The position numbers and the translations under genes are program-made. 10,635 nucleotides of DNA from Paracoccaceae bacterium (GTDB lineage Bacteria; Pseudomonadota; Alphaproteobacteria; Rhodobacterales; Rhodobacteraceae), in assembly GCA_015485375.1 (NCBI GenBank), contig WFTU01000346.1:1-10635 (forward strand), read 5' to 3'. Shown piece by piece: positions 1 to 6,502 of this stretch (position 1 is its first letter; every line of letters begins with the position of its first letter). Below the pieces are notes generated by a model. It saw only the letters and a program-made list of their open reading frames with translations, was not told the DNA's origin and ran no database searches.

Positions 1-1576
1 GATAGATAACGAACGGTCCGGCCTCGATATCGAGTTCATCCGCCCCGAGGTTGTAAATCACATCAGCCTTGTCGAGCGCAGTCAGCATACCGCCTTCGGT
101 CGCGAAACCGATGTCCATGCCGCCAACGCGGGCGGCAGCGGTGTGCAGGACCATGAATTTCGAATTGGTGTTTTCCGTCAGCTGCTTGGCCGCTTCCAGA
201 ACCGCCTCGCCATCCTTGCCGGTCAGGGCACCCTGCCCGATGATGACGATGGTGTTCATGTCTTTCGCGTCGCCGATCTGCTTGTCGGCCAGCATTTGAA
301 GGGCCGCGCGATCGTCCCCGACATGGGCATATTCATAGGTCAGGTCAGCCGCTTCACCCACCAGACCGATCTGCGCCCCGCGCAGCCATGCCTTGCGGAT
401 ACGCGCGTTCAATACCGGCGCCTCGAGGCGCGGATTGGTGCCTATCAGCTGGATCATATCGGCGTTGTCGATATCCTCGATGGTCGCGGTGCCGACATAG
501 CCGCCGCGATCATTGATCGGCAGGTAGGCCCCGTCCACACGGCATTCGACGTTGCCGCCCGCACCGTTGATCAGGGTTTTGAGGGCAAACATCGCCTCGG
601 TCGAGACCAGATCACCGGCAATCGCGGCAACTTTCCTGCCGTCAACCGCATCGGAAATGGCGGCAAAAGCCTCGGCCCATGTGGCGGGCTGGAGTTTGCC
701 GTTCTTGCGCACATAGGGTTTGTCGAGGCGCTGGCGGCGCAGGCCGTCCCAGATGAAACGGGATTTGTCGGCCAGCCATTCCTCGTTCACACCGTCATGG
801 TTGCGTGGCACAATCCGTTTGACTTCACGGCCCTTGGTGTCCACGCGAATGTTGGAGCCAAGCGCGTCCATCACGTCGATGCTCTCGGTCTTGGTCAACT
901 CCCACGGGCGGGCAGTAAAGGCATAGGGTTTGGAGGTCAGCGCGCCAACCGGACACAGGTCTATAATGTTGCCCTGCAGGTTGGAATCGAGCGTAGCACC
1001 CAGATAGGTGGTGATTTCCGCATCCTCTCCGCGGCCGGTCTGGCCCATGACGGTGATGCCCGCAACCTCGGTCGTGAAGCGCACGCAACGGGTGCAGGAA
1101 ATGCAGCGGGTCATAACGGTCGCGACCAGCGGGCCAAGGTCGAGGTCCTCGACCGTGCGCTTGCCGTCGCGGTTGCGCGAGAAATCGACACCGTAGGCCA
1201 TGGCCTGATCCTGAAGATCGCACTCGCCGCCCTGATCGCAGATAGGGCAATCCAACGGATGGTTGAGGAGCATGAACTCCATCACACCCTCGCGGGCTTT
1301 CTTGACCATCGGGGATTTGGTTTTGACCACAGGCGGCTGGCCTTCGGGACCGGGGCGCAGATCGCGCACCTGCATGGCGCAGGAGGCGGCCGGTTTCGGC
1401 GGACCGCCCACGACCTCCACCAGACACATGCGGCAGTTGCCGGCGATGCTCAGGCGTTCGTGGTAACAGAAACGCGGAATCTCGATGCCGGCTACCTCGG
1501 CAGCCTGCAGGATGGTCATCGCGCCGTCCACCTCGATCTCCTGATCGTCGATGATGATTTTCTTGAGGTCGGTCAT
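1..1576 (-). CDS. nuoG: NADH-quinone oxidoreductase subunit NuoG (75 kDa subunit), 3' end cut by window edge
   Basis: NuoG is the large iron-sulfur subunit of the peripheral arm of complex I. It passes electrons from the FMN/N3 centre in NuoF along a chain of clusters towards NuoB. The visible 525 residues start at ATG 1576 and stay open to the edge; family members are usually near 670-700 residues, so the C-terminus is missing. The N-terminal ferredoxin-like domain has C37, C48, C51 and C66 for a [2Fe-2S] cluster. H106, C110, C113 and C119 form the His/Cys site of N5, and C158, C161, C164 and C208 bind N4. The rest is the molybdopterin-oxidoreductase-like fold, which carries no metal in complex I. 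The gene starts 3 nt after the nuoF stop, and a GGAG ribosome site lies over the last nuoF codons, so translation is probably coupled. No ligand is missing in the part seen. Confidence 0.97.
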   Translation of the reverse strand, partial: MTDLKKIIIDDQEIEVDGAMTILQAAEVAGIEIPRFCYHERLSIAGNCRMCLVEVVGGPPKPAASCAMQVRDLRPGPEGQPPVVKTKSPMVKKAREGVMEFMLLNHPLDCPICDQGGECDLQDQAMAYGVDFSRNRDGKRTVEDLDLGPLVATVMTRCISCTRCVRFTTEVAGITVMGQTGRGEDAEITTYLGATLDSNLQGNIIDLCPVGALTSKPYAFTARPWELTKTESIDVMDALGSNIRVDTKGREVKRIVPRNHDGVNEEWLADKSRFIWDGLRRQRLDKPYVRKNGKLQPATWAEAFAAISDAVDGRKVAAIAGDLVSTEAMFALKTLINGAGGNVECRVDGAYLPINDRGGYVGTATIEDIDNADMIQLIGTNPRLEAPVLNARIRKAWLRGAQIGLVGEAADLTYEYAHVGDDRAALQMLADKQIGDAKDMNTIVIIGQGALTGKDGEAVLEAAKQLTENTNSKFMVLHTAAARVGGMDIGFATEGGMLTALDKADVIYNLGADELDIEAGPFVIY

Positions 1577-1579
1577 GGT

Positions 1580-2875
1580 CTACTCCGCCGCAATCGAGCT
1601 TACGCGGCCCGTTTTCTGGTATTTGATACGGTCTTCGATCTCGTTCCGGAAATGCCGGATCAGGCCCTGAATGGGCCAGGCGGCCGCGTCACCGAGCGCA
1701 CAGATCGTGTGGCCCTCGACCTGTTTGGAGACCGACAGCAACATGTCGATTTCTTCCAGTTCGGCCTCGCCTGTCACCAGACGGTCCATGACGCGCATCA
1801 TCCAGCCGGTGCCTTCGCGACACGGCGTGCATTGGCCGCAGCTTTCGTGTTTATAGAATTTCGCCAACCGCCAGATCGCCTTGATGACATCCGTGGACTG
1901 GTCCATGACAATCACCGCCGCCGTGCCGAGGCCCGATTGCTGTTCGCGCAGCCAGTCGAAATCCATGATCGCGTCCTTGGCGATATCGGCGGGCAGAAGC
2001 GGCACAGAGGAGCCGCCCGGAATGACCGCCTTGAGATTCTTCCAGCCGCCGCGCACGCCGCCACAATGTTTGTCGAGCAGTTCTTCGAGCGAGATCGACA
2101 TGGCTTCCTCGACCACGCAGGGATTGTTGACGTGACCGGAAATGCCGAACAGCTTGGTGCCGTGGTTGTTCGGGCGGCCAAAGCTGGTGAACCAGTCGGC
2201 GCCGCGGCGCAGGATTGTCGGAACAACCGCAATGGATTCCACGTTGTTTACCGTAGTCGGTGCACCATAAAGGCCGACACCGGCGGGAAACGGCGGTTTC
2301 ATGCGCGGCATGCCCTTGCGGCCTTCGAGGCTTTCCAGCAGCGCAGTTTCCTCGCCGCAGATGTAGGCCCCTGCCCCGTGGTGCAGATAAAGGTCGAAAT
2401 CCCAGCCCGAACCGGCGGCATTCTTACCGAGAAGTCCGGCGTCGTAAGCCTCGTCAATGGCATTTTGCAGGGCTTCGCGCTCGCGGATGAACTCGCCACG
2501 GATGTAGATATAACCCGCATTCGCGCCCATGCCGAAACCGGCGATCAGGCAGCCCTCGATCAGGGTGTGCGGATCGTGGCGCATGATCTCGCGGTCCTTA
2601 CAGGTGCCGGGCTCGGATTCATCGGCGTTGACGACCAGATAGGACGGACGGCCATCGCTTTCCTTGGGCATGAAGGACCATTTCAGACCGGTCGGGAAAC
2701 CGGCGCCGCCACGGCCACGCAGACCGGAATCCTTGACCTGCTGCACGATCCAGTCGCGCCCGTTCTGGATATAGCCAGCCGTGCCGTCCCAGGCGCCCCG
2801 CGCCATGGCACCCTTCAGGCTACGGTCTTCCATACCGTAGAGGTTGGTAAATATCCGGTCCTTGTCGTCGAGCAT
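1580..2875 (-). CDS. nuoF: NADH-quinone oxidoreductase subunit NuoF (51 kDa, NADH/FMN-binding)
   Basis: NuoF is the electron entry point of complex I: it binds NADH, takes a hydride onto FMN and passes electrons to [4Fe-4S] cluster N3. The 431-residue product is the usual length. The glycine-rich motif GRGGAGFPTG is at residues 54-63, followed by NADESEPGT (83-91) and the FMN/NADH region GAGAYICGEETALL (167-180). C346, C349, C352 and C392 are the four ligands of N3. The ATG at 2875 lies one base after the stop of the 72-residue ORF and has a good AAGGAGAG ribosome site over the last codons of that ORF. It sits directly before nuoG, its partner in the NADH-oxidising module. NuoE, the third member, is separated from it by three accessory ORFs rather than being adjacent. 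Nothing in the sequence suggests damage. Confidence 0.98.
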   Translation of the reverse strand: MLDDKDRIFTNLYGMEDRSLKGAMARGAWDGTAGYIQNGRDWIVQQVKDSGLRGRGGAGFPTGLKWSFMPKESDGRPSYLVVNADESEPGTCKDREIMRHDPHTLIEGCLIAGFGMGANAGYIYIRGEFIREREALQNAIDEAYDAGLLGKNAAGSGWDFDLYLHHGAGAYICGEETALLESLEGRKGMPRMKPPFPAGVGLYGAPTTVNNVESIAVVPTILRRGADWFTSFGRPNNHGTKLFGISGHVNNPCVVEEAMSISLEELLDKHCGGVRGGWKNLKAVIPGGSSVPLLPADIAKDAIMDFDWLREQQSGLGTAAVIVMDQSTDVIKAIWRLAKFYKHESCGQCTPCREGTGWMMRVMDRLVTGEAELEEIDMLLSVSKQVEGHTICALGDAAAWPIQGLIRHFRNEIEDRIKYQKTGRVSSIAAE

Positions 2876-2876
2876 C

Positions 2877-3095
2877 TTACTCTCCTTGCTGGCGTTGCCG
2901 CCACACCCTGAACAAAACGATCAGCGCCCACAGAAAGGCCGCCATCGCCGCGAGATCGGCCAGAAACGCATAGCGCACCGGCAAACCCATTTTTCCTCCG
3001 AGAAAGCTGACCGCCATCCAGCCGAGCATGGTCACGATGATCACGATCGAGGCCAATCGCGTCTGTGCCTTCAGGCTTTCGCTGTTGTCAGTCAC
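2877..3095 (-). CDS. Small two-span membrane protein, DUF5337-like, in nuo operon
   Basis: This is a 72-residue protein with two hydrophobic segments (about residues 13-33 and 43-63), a short loop with GGKMGLPVRYAF and a basic C-terminal tail (RVWRQRQ). It resembles the DUF5337 proteins I recall next to nuoF in Rhodobacterales; the family name is from memory and not searched. Function is unknown. The start is GTG at 3095: the only in-frame ATG codons lie well inside the first membrane segment, and the ATG two bases earlier is out of frame and runs straight into TGA (ATGTGA). The upstream ORF ends 18 nt before it, and nuoF begins one base after its stop. Placement inside a tight complex I operon suggests an accessory or assembly role in the membrane (inference). 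Non-core reading frames at such places are known in the nuo/nqo clusters of Rhodobacter capsulatus and Paracoccus denitrificans. Confidence 0.85.
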   Translation of the reverse strand: MTDNSESLKAQTRLASIVIIVTMLGWMAVSFLGGKMGLPVRYAFLADLAAMAAFLWALIVLFRVWRQRQQGE

Positions 3096-3113
3096 ATCTT
3101 TCCCGTTCCGGCG

Positions 3114-3770
3114 CTAGTAAACGCCGCCTTTATCCACTTTTTTCGAAAACTCCGTTTCGCCGCCCGCGGCCAGAGTTTTCGCCTGTTCTACCCAATTGTC
3201 GCGTGTCGCGCGCCCTTTGAAGCCTTGCAGATTGTCATCCACCCATGCGACCTCGGCCGCGCTCCATGCCGCGATCTGGTCGAAGTGGAAAAAGCCCATT
3301 TCATTGAGCATTTTCTCCATTTTCGGCCCGACACCGCGGATTTTCTTCAAATCGTCGCCTTTACCGTCGCGCGCTGCGCTCAGCGCTTCGGGGCGGGTTT
3401 GCTCCGCCGTTTCGGCAGCAGGTTCCCCGGCAGGCGCTTCGGCCTCCTCTACAGGGTCCGTATTGATGCTTGCGGCAAGATCGGCGAGGCTTTCGGAATC
3501 CTCTTCGGGCGCGGGTTCGGCCTCGACGGCGGTTTCGCCGGAGTCCTCTGCGCGCACCTGTTCAAGTTCTTCTTTGTAAATCTCGGCCTCGCTACCGCCA
3601 CAGATTTTCTGTGCCAGCCATAAGCCGAGAGCAAGCAAAACCAGAAACGCCAGAATGGCGACCCAGAGCGGGGTCACGGTGCTGATGAAATAGGCCAACA
3701 GGCCGACAACAACCGCCGCAACAACGATGGAAACGGTCATACAGGTATTGTTGGTGTTCGAATTCGACAT
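3114..3770 (-). CDS. Two-span membrane protein with acidic stalk and C-terminal helix-hairpin-helix domain
   Basis: This 218-residue protein has no recognised function. After a short Asn/Ser-rich N-terminus it has two membrane segments (about 13-30 and 34-54). Residues 60-125 form an acidic, Ala/Pro-rich stalk, probably disordered. A compact domain at 126-203 carries the helix-hairpin-helix core KKIRGVGPKMEKML, and a short tail follows. The domain resembles the H3TH domain of COG3743 (annotated as a predicted flap-endonuclease-like 5' DNA nuclease), although no nuclease active site is evident. It is 67% identical over 78 residues to the C-terminus of NuoE, encoded just upstream. The ATG at 3770 has a GGAGAGG ribosome site. 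A role in holding or assembling the NuoE/F/G module at the membrane is an inference; DNA binding is the alternative suggested by the fold. Confidence 0.88.
   Translation of the reverse strand: MSNSNTNNTCMTVSIVVAAVVVGLLAYFISTVTPLWVAILAFLVLLALGLWLAQKICGGSEAEIYKEELEQVRAEDSGETAVEAEPAPEEDSESLADLAASINTDPVEEAEAPAGEPAAETAEQTRPEALSAARDGKGDDLKKIRGVGPKMEKMLNEMGFFHFDQIAAWSAAEVAWVDDNLQGFKGRATRDNWVEQAKTLAAGGETEFSKKVDKGGVY
3162..3395 (-). repeat. Copy 2 of duplicated helix-hairpin-helix domain
   Basis: This segment codes for residues 126-203 of the 218-residue membrane protein. It aligns without gaps with the last 78 residues of NuoE (4070-4303), with 52 identical positions by hand count. The block HFDQIA-W--AEVAW and the block RDNWV-QA-TLA are nearly unchanged. 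The two copies arose by duplication or are kept similar by a shared partner. Confidence 0.85.
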
Positions 3771-3811
3771 GTCCCTCTCCCTATATTCCCTAGTAAATTC
3801 TTGCCCGGTAT

Positions 3812-3836
3812 TCCGGGGCCACCTTGCGGCCCCGGA
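3812..3836 (-). other. Strong GC-rich hairpin between orf59 and the 218-residue ORF
   Basis: Nine bases, TCCGGGGCC, face their exact complement across a 7-base loop (arms 3812-3820 and 3828-3836). It lies in the 84-nt gap of the nuo transcript. No U-run follows in the direction of nuo transcription, so it does not look like an intrinsic terminator for the operon. On the plus strand a short TTTT follows a few bases later, but no plus-strand gene ends here. It is more likely an mRNA-stabilising or processing element (inference). Confidence 0.6.
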
Positions 3837-3854
3837 GGTGTTTTAATGTGGCAC

Positions 3855-4034
3855 TCAGGAGTGCTGCTTGCGCACGCTGTTGATCGTCAGAATGCAGGCA
3901 ACAAACAGGATAACGCCTGTAATCAGCCCCAGTGTGCCGGAAGACGTCGCGGCGATGAAACCGCCTGCCCCTGCTGCGAACACCAGTGACAAAAGATACA
4001 TCATTGCGCTTCCTCCGTTGTTTGTTTCAGTCAT
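3855..4034 (-). CDS. Small two-span membrane protein (59 or 49 residues) downstream of nuoE
   Basis: This short open frame has two hydrophobic segments (about residues 12-28 and 33-53) and a basic tail (RKQHS). Two in-frame starts are possible. ATG 4034 follows an AAGGGGA ribosome site and gives 59 residues with a polar head (MTETNNGGSA). ATG 4004 follows GGAGGA at good spacing and gives 49 residues starting just before the first membrane segment. The longer form is listed because both signals then have a role, the second one coding Gly-Gly, but the choice is open. It lies 32 nt after nuoE on the same strand. No homologue is recognised. Strong ribosome sites, its place in the operon and a clean membrane topology support a real gene, probably an accessory complex I protein (inference). 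Confidence 0.65.
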   Translation of the reverse strand: MTETNNGGSAMMYLLSLVFAAGAGGFIAATSSGTLGLITGVILFVACILTINSVRKQHS

Positions 4035-4066
4035 GATACTTCCCCTTGTTTTAGGTTTATTAACGA

Positions 4067-5086
4067 TCAGCCCTTTGCGAGCGTAATCGCTTGCGCGACC
4101 CAGTTGTCGCGACTTACGCGGCCTTTAAAGCTGACCAGATGTTGGTCGGCCCAGGCAACCTCGGCGTCTGTCCAGGAGGCGATCTGATCGAAATGATAGA
4201 CCCCCGCCTTGTTCAGCTCTTTCTCCAGTTTAGGGCCTACGCCCTTGATTTTTTTCAGATCATCCGGCTTTCCGCCCCGTGCTTCGGTCAGGAGTTCGGG
4301 CTTGGTGCCCTCTTTCTCTGCTACAGGTTCGGTTTTCGGTTTCGGTGCCGGTTTGGCTTTCGGTTTCGACTCGGCTTTCACCGGCCCTCCAAGCCACGGA
4401 GTGCGCAGCGGAACCTCGGTTCCGTCGATACGTTTGACCGTATCACCGAGCGCCAACGCCAATGCGACGGAGCCGTTGGCCGCCTCGCCGGATTTGTCTT
4501 TCAATGTCGTCGGGCCACCAAGCGGTTCAGCCGCAAAACGTCCGTTCTGCGGCCCCGGTGTCGGCACCTTGCCCTCCGCGAATTCTTTCAGCAATTCACG
4601 GAATTTGTCGGCGGTCAGATCTTCGTAGTAATCCTTGCCCACCTGCATCATCGGCGCGTTGGTGCAGGCCCCGAGACACTCGACCTCTTCCCAGCTGAAC
4701 AGGCCGTTTTCGCTGATCTGATGCGGATGCTCGGCGATTTCTTCCTTGCAGACAGCGATCAGGTCCTCGGCACCGCAGATCATGCAGCTTGTGGTTCCGC
4801 AAATCTGGAAATGTGCAATTTTGCCAACCGGTTGCAGCTGGAACATGAAGTAGAACGTGGCTACTTCGAGCGCGCGGATATAATCCATACCCAGCATATC
4901 GGCCACATGTTCGATGGCGGGACGGCTAAGCCAGCCCTCCTGTTCCTGCGCCCGCCACAGTAGCGGGATGATGCCGGAGGCCTGACGCCCCTCGGGGAAT
5001 TTGGTCAGCTGCGCTTCGGCCCATTTCCGGTTGGCGGGCGTGAAGGCGAAACTCGCCGGTTGTTCGTTGTGCAGACGACGGAGCAT
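4067..5086 (-). CDS. nuoE: NADH-quinone oxidoreductase subunit NuoE (24 kDa) with C-terminal helix-hairpin-helix extension
   Basis: NuoE carries [2Fe-2S] cluster N1a beside the FMN site of complex I. Its thioredoxin-like domain takes up roughly residues 15-175, with the four cluster ligands C96, C101, C137 and C141 in the usual C-x4-C and C-x3-C pattern. At 339 residues the protein is about twice the length of the E. coli form. The extra part has a segment ending near 235, a Lys/Pro/Ala-rich basic linker (about 237-262) and a final helix-hairpin-helix domain (262-339, core KKIKGVGPKLEKEL) matching the membrane protein encoded downstream. Extended NuoE proteins are, as I recall, common in Rhodobacterales. 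The ATG overlaps the nuoD stop as TAATG, so translation is coupled. The extension is not needed for known NuoE chemistry; its role is unknown. Confidence 0.97.
   Translation of the reverse strand: MLRRLHNEQPASFAFTPANRKWAEAQLTKFPEGRQASGIIPLLWRAQEQEGWLSRPAIEHVADMLGMDYIRALEVATFYFMFQLQPVGKIAHFQICGTTSCMICGAEDLIAVCKEEIAEHPHQISENGLFSWEEVECLGACTNAPMMQVGKDYYEDLTADKFRELLKEFAEGKVPTPGPQNGRFAAEPLGGPTTLKDKSGEAANGSVALALALGDTVKRIDGTEVPLRTPWLGGPVKAESKPKAKPAPKPKTEPVAEKEGTKPELLTEARGGKPDDLKKIKGVGPKLEKELNKAGVYHFDQIASWTDAEVAWADQHLVSFKGRVSRDNWVAQAITLAKG
4070..4303 (-). repeat. Copy 1 of duplicated helix-hairpin-helix domain (NuoE C-terminus)
   Basis: This segment codes for residues 262-339 of NuoE, the last 78 residues. 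It matches the domain at 3162-3395 without gaps. Most changes are conservative (K/R, L/M, S/T), as expected for a domain under constraint rather than a recent slip duplication. Confidence 0.85.
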
Positions 5087-6297
5087 TAGCGGTCGATCTC
5101 CCCGAAAACAATGTCGATAGTGCCGATGATGGCGGCGACATCGGCCAGCTGGTGGCCGGTTGCAATATGGTTCACGGCCTGCAGGTGCGAATACCCCGGC
5201 GCGCGCAGTTTGGCCTTGTAGGGCTTGTTGGTGCCGTCCGCGACGATAAACACGCCGAATTCGCCCTTCGGTGCTTCAACACAGGCGTAGACTTCGCCCT
5301 CGGGAACATGGAAGCCCTCGGTATAAAGCTTGAAGTGGTGGATCAGCGCCTCCATCGAGGTTTTCATGTCCCCCCGTTTCGGCGGTGTCAGCTTGCCACG
5401 GGCCAGCACGTCCTCGCCCTTGCATTCATCCAGCTTCCTGATTGCCTGACGGATGATCTTGGTGCTTTCGCGCATCTCCTCCATGCGGCAGAGGTAGCGA
5501 TCATAACAATCGCCGTTCTTGCCGACCGGAATTTTGAAATCGAACTCGTCATAGCACTCGTAGGGCTGCGCACGGCGCAAATCCCATGCGAGGCCGGAGC
5601 CACGCGCCATGACGCCGCTCATTCCCCAGTCAAGGACGTCCTGCTGCGAAACCACGGCCACATCGACGTTACGCTGTTTGAAAATGCGGTTTTCGGTCAG
5701 CAGTTCCTCGATATCGTCGAGAACCTTGGGGAATTCCACGGCCCATGCGTCGATGTCGGCCAGCAGGTCCTCCGGCAGGTCCTGATGCACACCGCCCGGA
5801 CGGAAGTAGTTGGCATGCAGGCGTGCGCCGCAAGCCCGCTCGTAGAAGATCATCAGCTTTTCGCGCTCCTCGAACCCCCAGAGGTTCGGCGTCAGCGCGC
5901 CCACATCCATAGCCTGCGAACAGGCGTTCATGATGTGGTTGAGGATACGGCCGATTTCCGAATAGAGCACGCGGATCAGGCTGGCACGGCGCGGAATTTC
6001 AACGCCCGTGAGTTTCTCGATCGCCAGACACCATGCATGTTCCTGATTCATCGGCGCCACATAGTCGAGGCGGTCCAGATACGGCAGGTTTTGCAGATAG
6101 GTGCGGCTTTCCATCAGCTTTTCGGTGCCGCGATGCAACAGGCCGATATGCGGGTCTGCGCGCTCGACGATCTCGCCGTCCAGCTCCAGCACCATACGCA
6201 ACACTCCGTGCGCCGCAGGGTGCTGCGGGCCGAAGTTGATGGAGAAATTACGGATTTTCTGTTCGCCGGTCAGCACGTCGTTGTTGGAACCGTCCAT
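5086..6297 (-). CDS. nuoD: NADH-quinone oxidoreductase subunit NuoD (49 kDa)
   Basis: NuoD forms, with NuoB, the ubiquinone-reduction chamber of complex I; it is related to the large subunit of NiFe hydrogenases but lacks the metal ligands. The 403-residue product has the typical start NFGPQHPAAHG (21-31) and the run HIGLLHRGTEKL (50-61). H30 and Y79 are spaced as the quinone-headgroup His38/Tyr87 pair of the Thermus Nqo4 subunit. ATG 6297 is preferred over an in-frame TTG one codon earlier; it overlaps the stop of the 67-residue ORF as TGATG, and a GGGGGA ribosome site lies just upstream. The gene ends by overlapping the nuoE start. NuoC and NuoD are separate here, unlike the fused NuoCD of E. 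coli, and a small membrane ORF lies between them. Confidence 0.98.
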   Translation of the reverse strand: MDGSNNDVLTGEQKIRNFSINFGPQHPAAHGVLRMVLELDGEIVERADPHIGLLHRGTEKLMESRTYLQNLPYLDRLDYVAPMNQEHAWCLAIEKLTGVEIPRRASLIRVLYSEIGRILNHIMNACSQAMDVGALTPNLWGFEEREKLMIFYERACGARLHANYFRPGGVHQDLPEDLLADIDAWAVEFPKVLDDIEELLTENRIFKQRNVDVAVVSQQDVLDWGMSGVMARGSGLAWDLRRAQPYECYDEFDFKIPVGKNGDCYDRYLCRMEEMRESTKIIRQAIRKLDECKGEDVLARGKLTPPKRGDMKTSMEALIHHFKLYTEGFHVPEGEVYACVEAPKGEFGVFIVADGTNKPYKAKLRAPGYSHLQAVNHIATGHQLADVAAIIGTIDIVFGEIDR

Positions 6298-6500
6298 CAA
6301 TTCGTCCCCCCATCTTCATCGCCGGGCCATCTTTTAAATGCAACACCCCAGAGAAGGAAAAACTGAAAGCCGGGGATTATGCCAAGAAGCGCCCATGCCC
6401 CGTTTGAACCACTTCGCTGGAACAGTTTCCAAAGTGCGACGACATTTATCACCAAAAAAATTAACAAAAACAAACCTGGCAGACCGATATTACTCAGCAT
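6297..6500 (-). CDS. Small two-span membrane protein (67 residues) between nuoC and nuoD
   Basis: This 67-residue hydrophobic protein has two membrane segments (about 6-25 and 36-54) joined by a short polar loop (KLFQRSGSNG), ending in a polar tail (KRWPGDEDGGTN). The ATG at 6500 lies two bases after the nuoC stop, with AAGGA at a loose spacing. Its stop overlaps the nuoD start, so it is translated within the operon. I recognise no specific family; the pattern of a Pro-Gly-containing second span followed by FKRWP is seen in many small bacterial membrane proteins. GC over 6301-6500 is about 47% by hand count against about 58% in nuoD, so it differs from its neighbours in composition. An accessory subunit or assembly factor of complex I is the natural guess, with no direct evidence. 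Confidence 0.82.
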   Translation of the reverse strand: MLSNIGLPGLFLLIFLVINVVALWKLFQRSGSNGAWALLGIIPGFQFFLLWGVAFKRWPGDEDGGTN

Positions 6501-6502
6501 TA

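Noticed and set aside
143..2911. A 922-codon open frame on the plus strand opposite nuoG and nuoF
   Set aside because: It is exactly codon-aligned with the two minus-strand genes, so it stays open only because these genes hardly use TTA, CTA and TCA codons. The sense strand has all expected complex I motifs, and the antisense product has no recognisable domain.
4091..6366. Long plus-strand open frames opposite nuoE (290 codons) and nuoD (404 codons)
   Set aside because: Both are codon-aligned shadows of the real genes for the same codon-usage reason.
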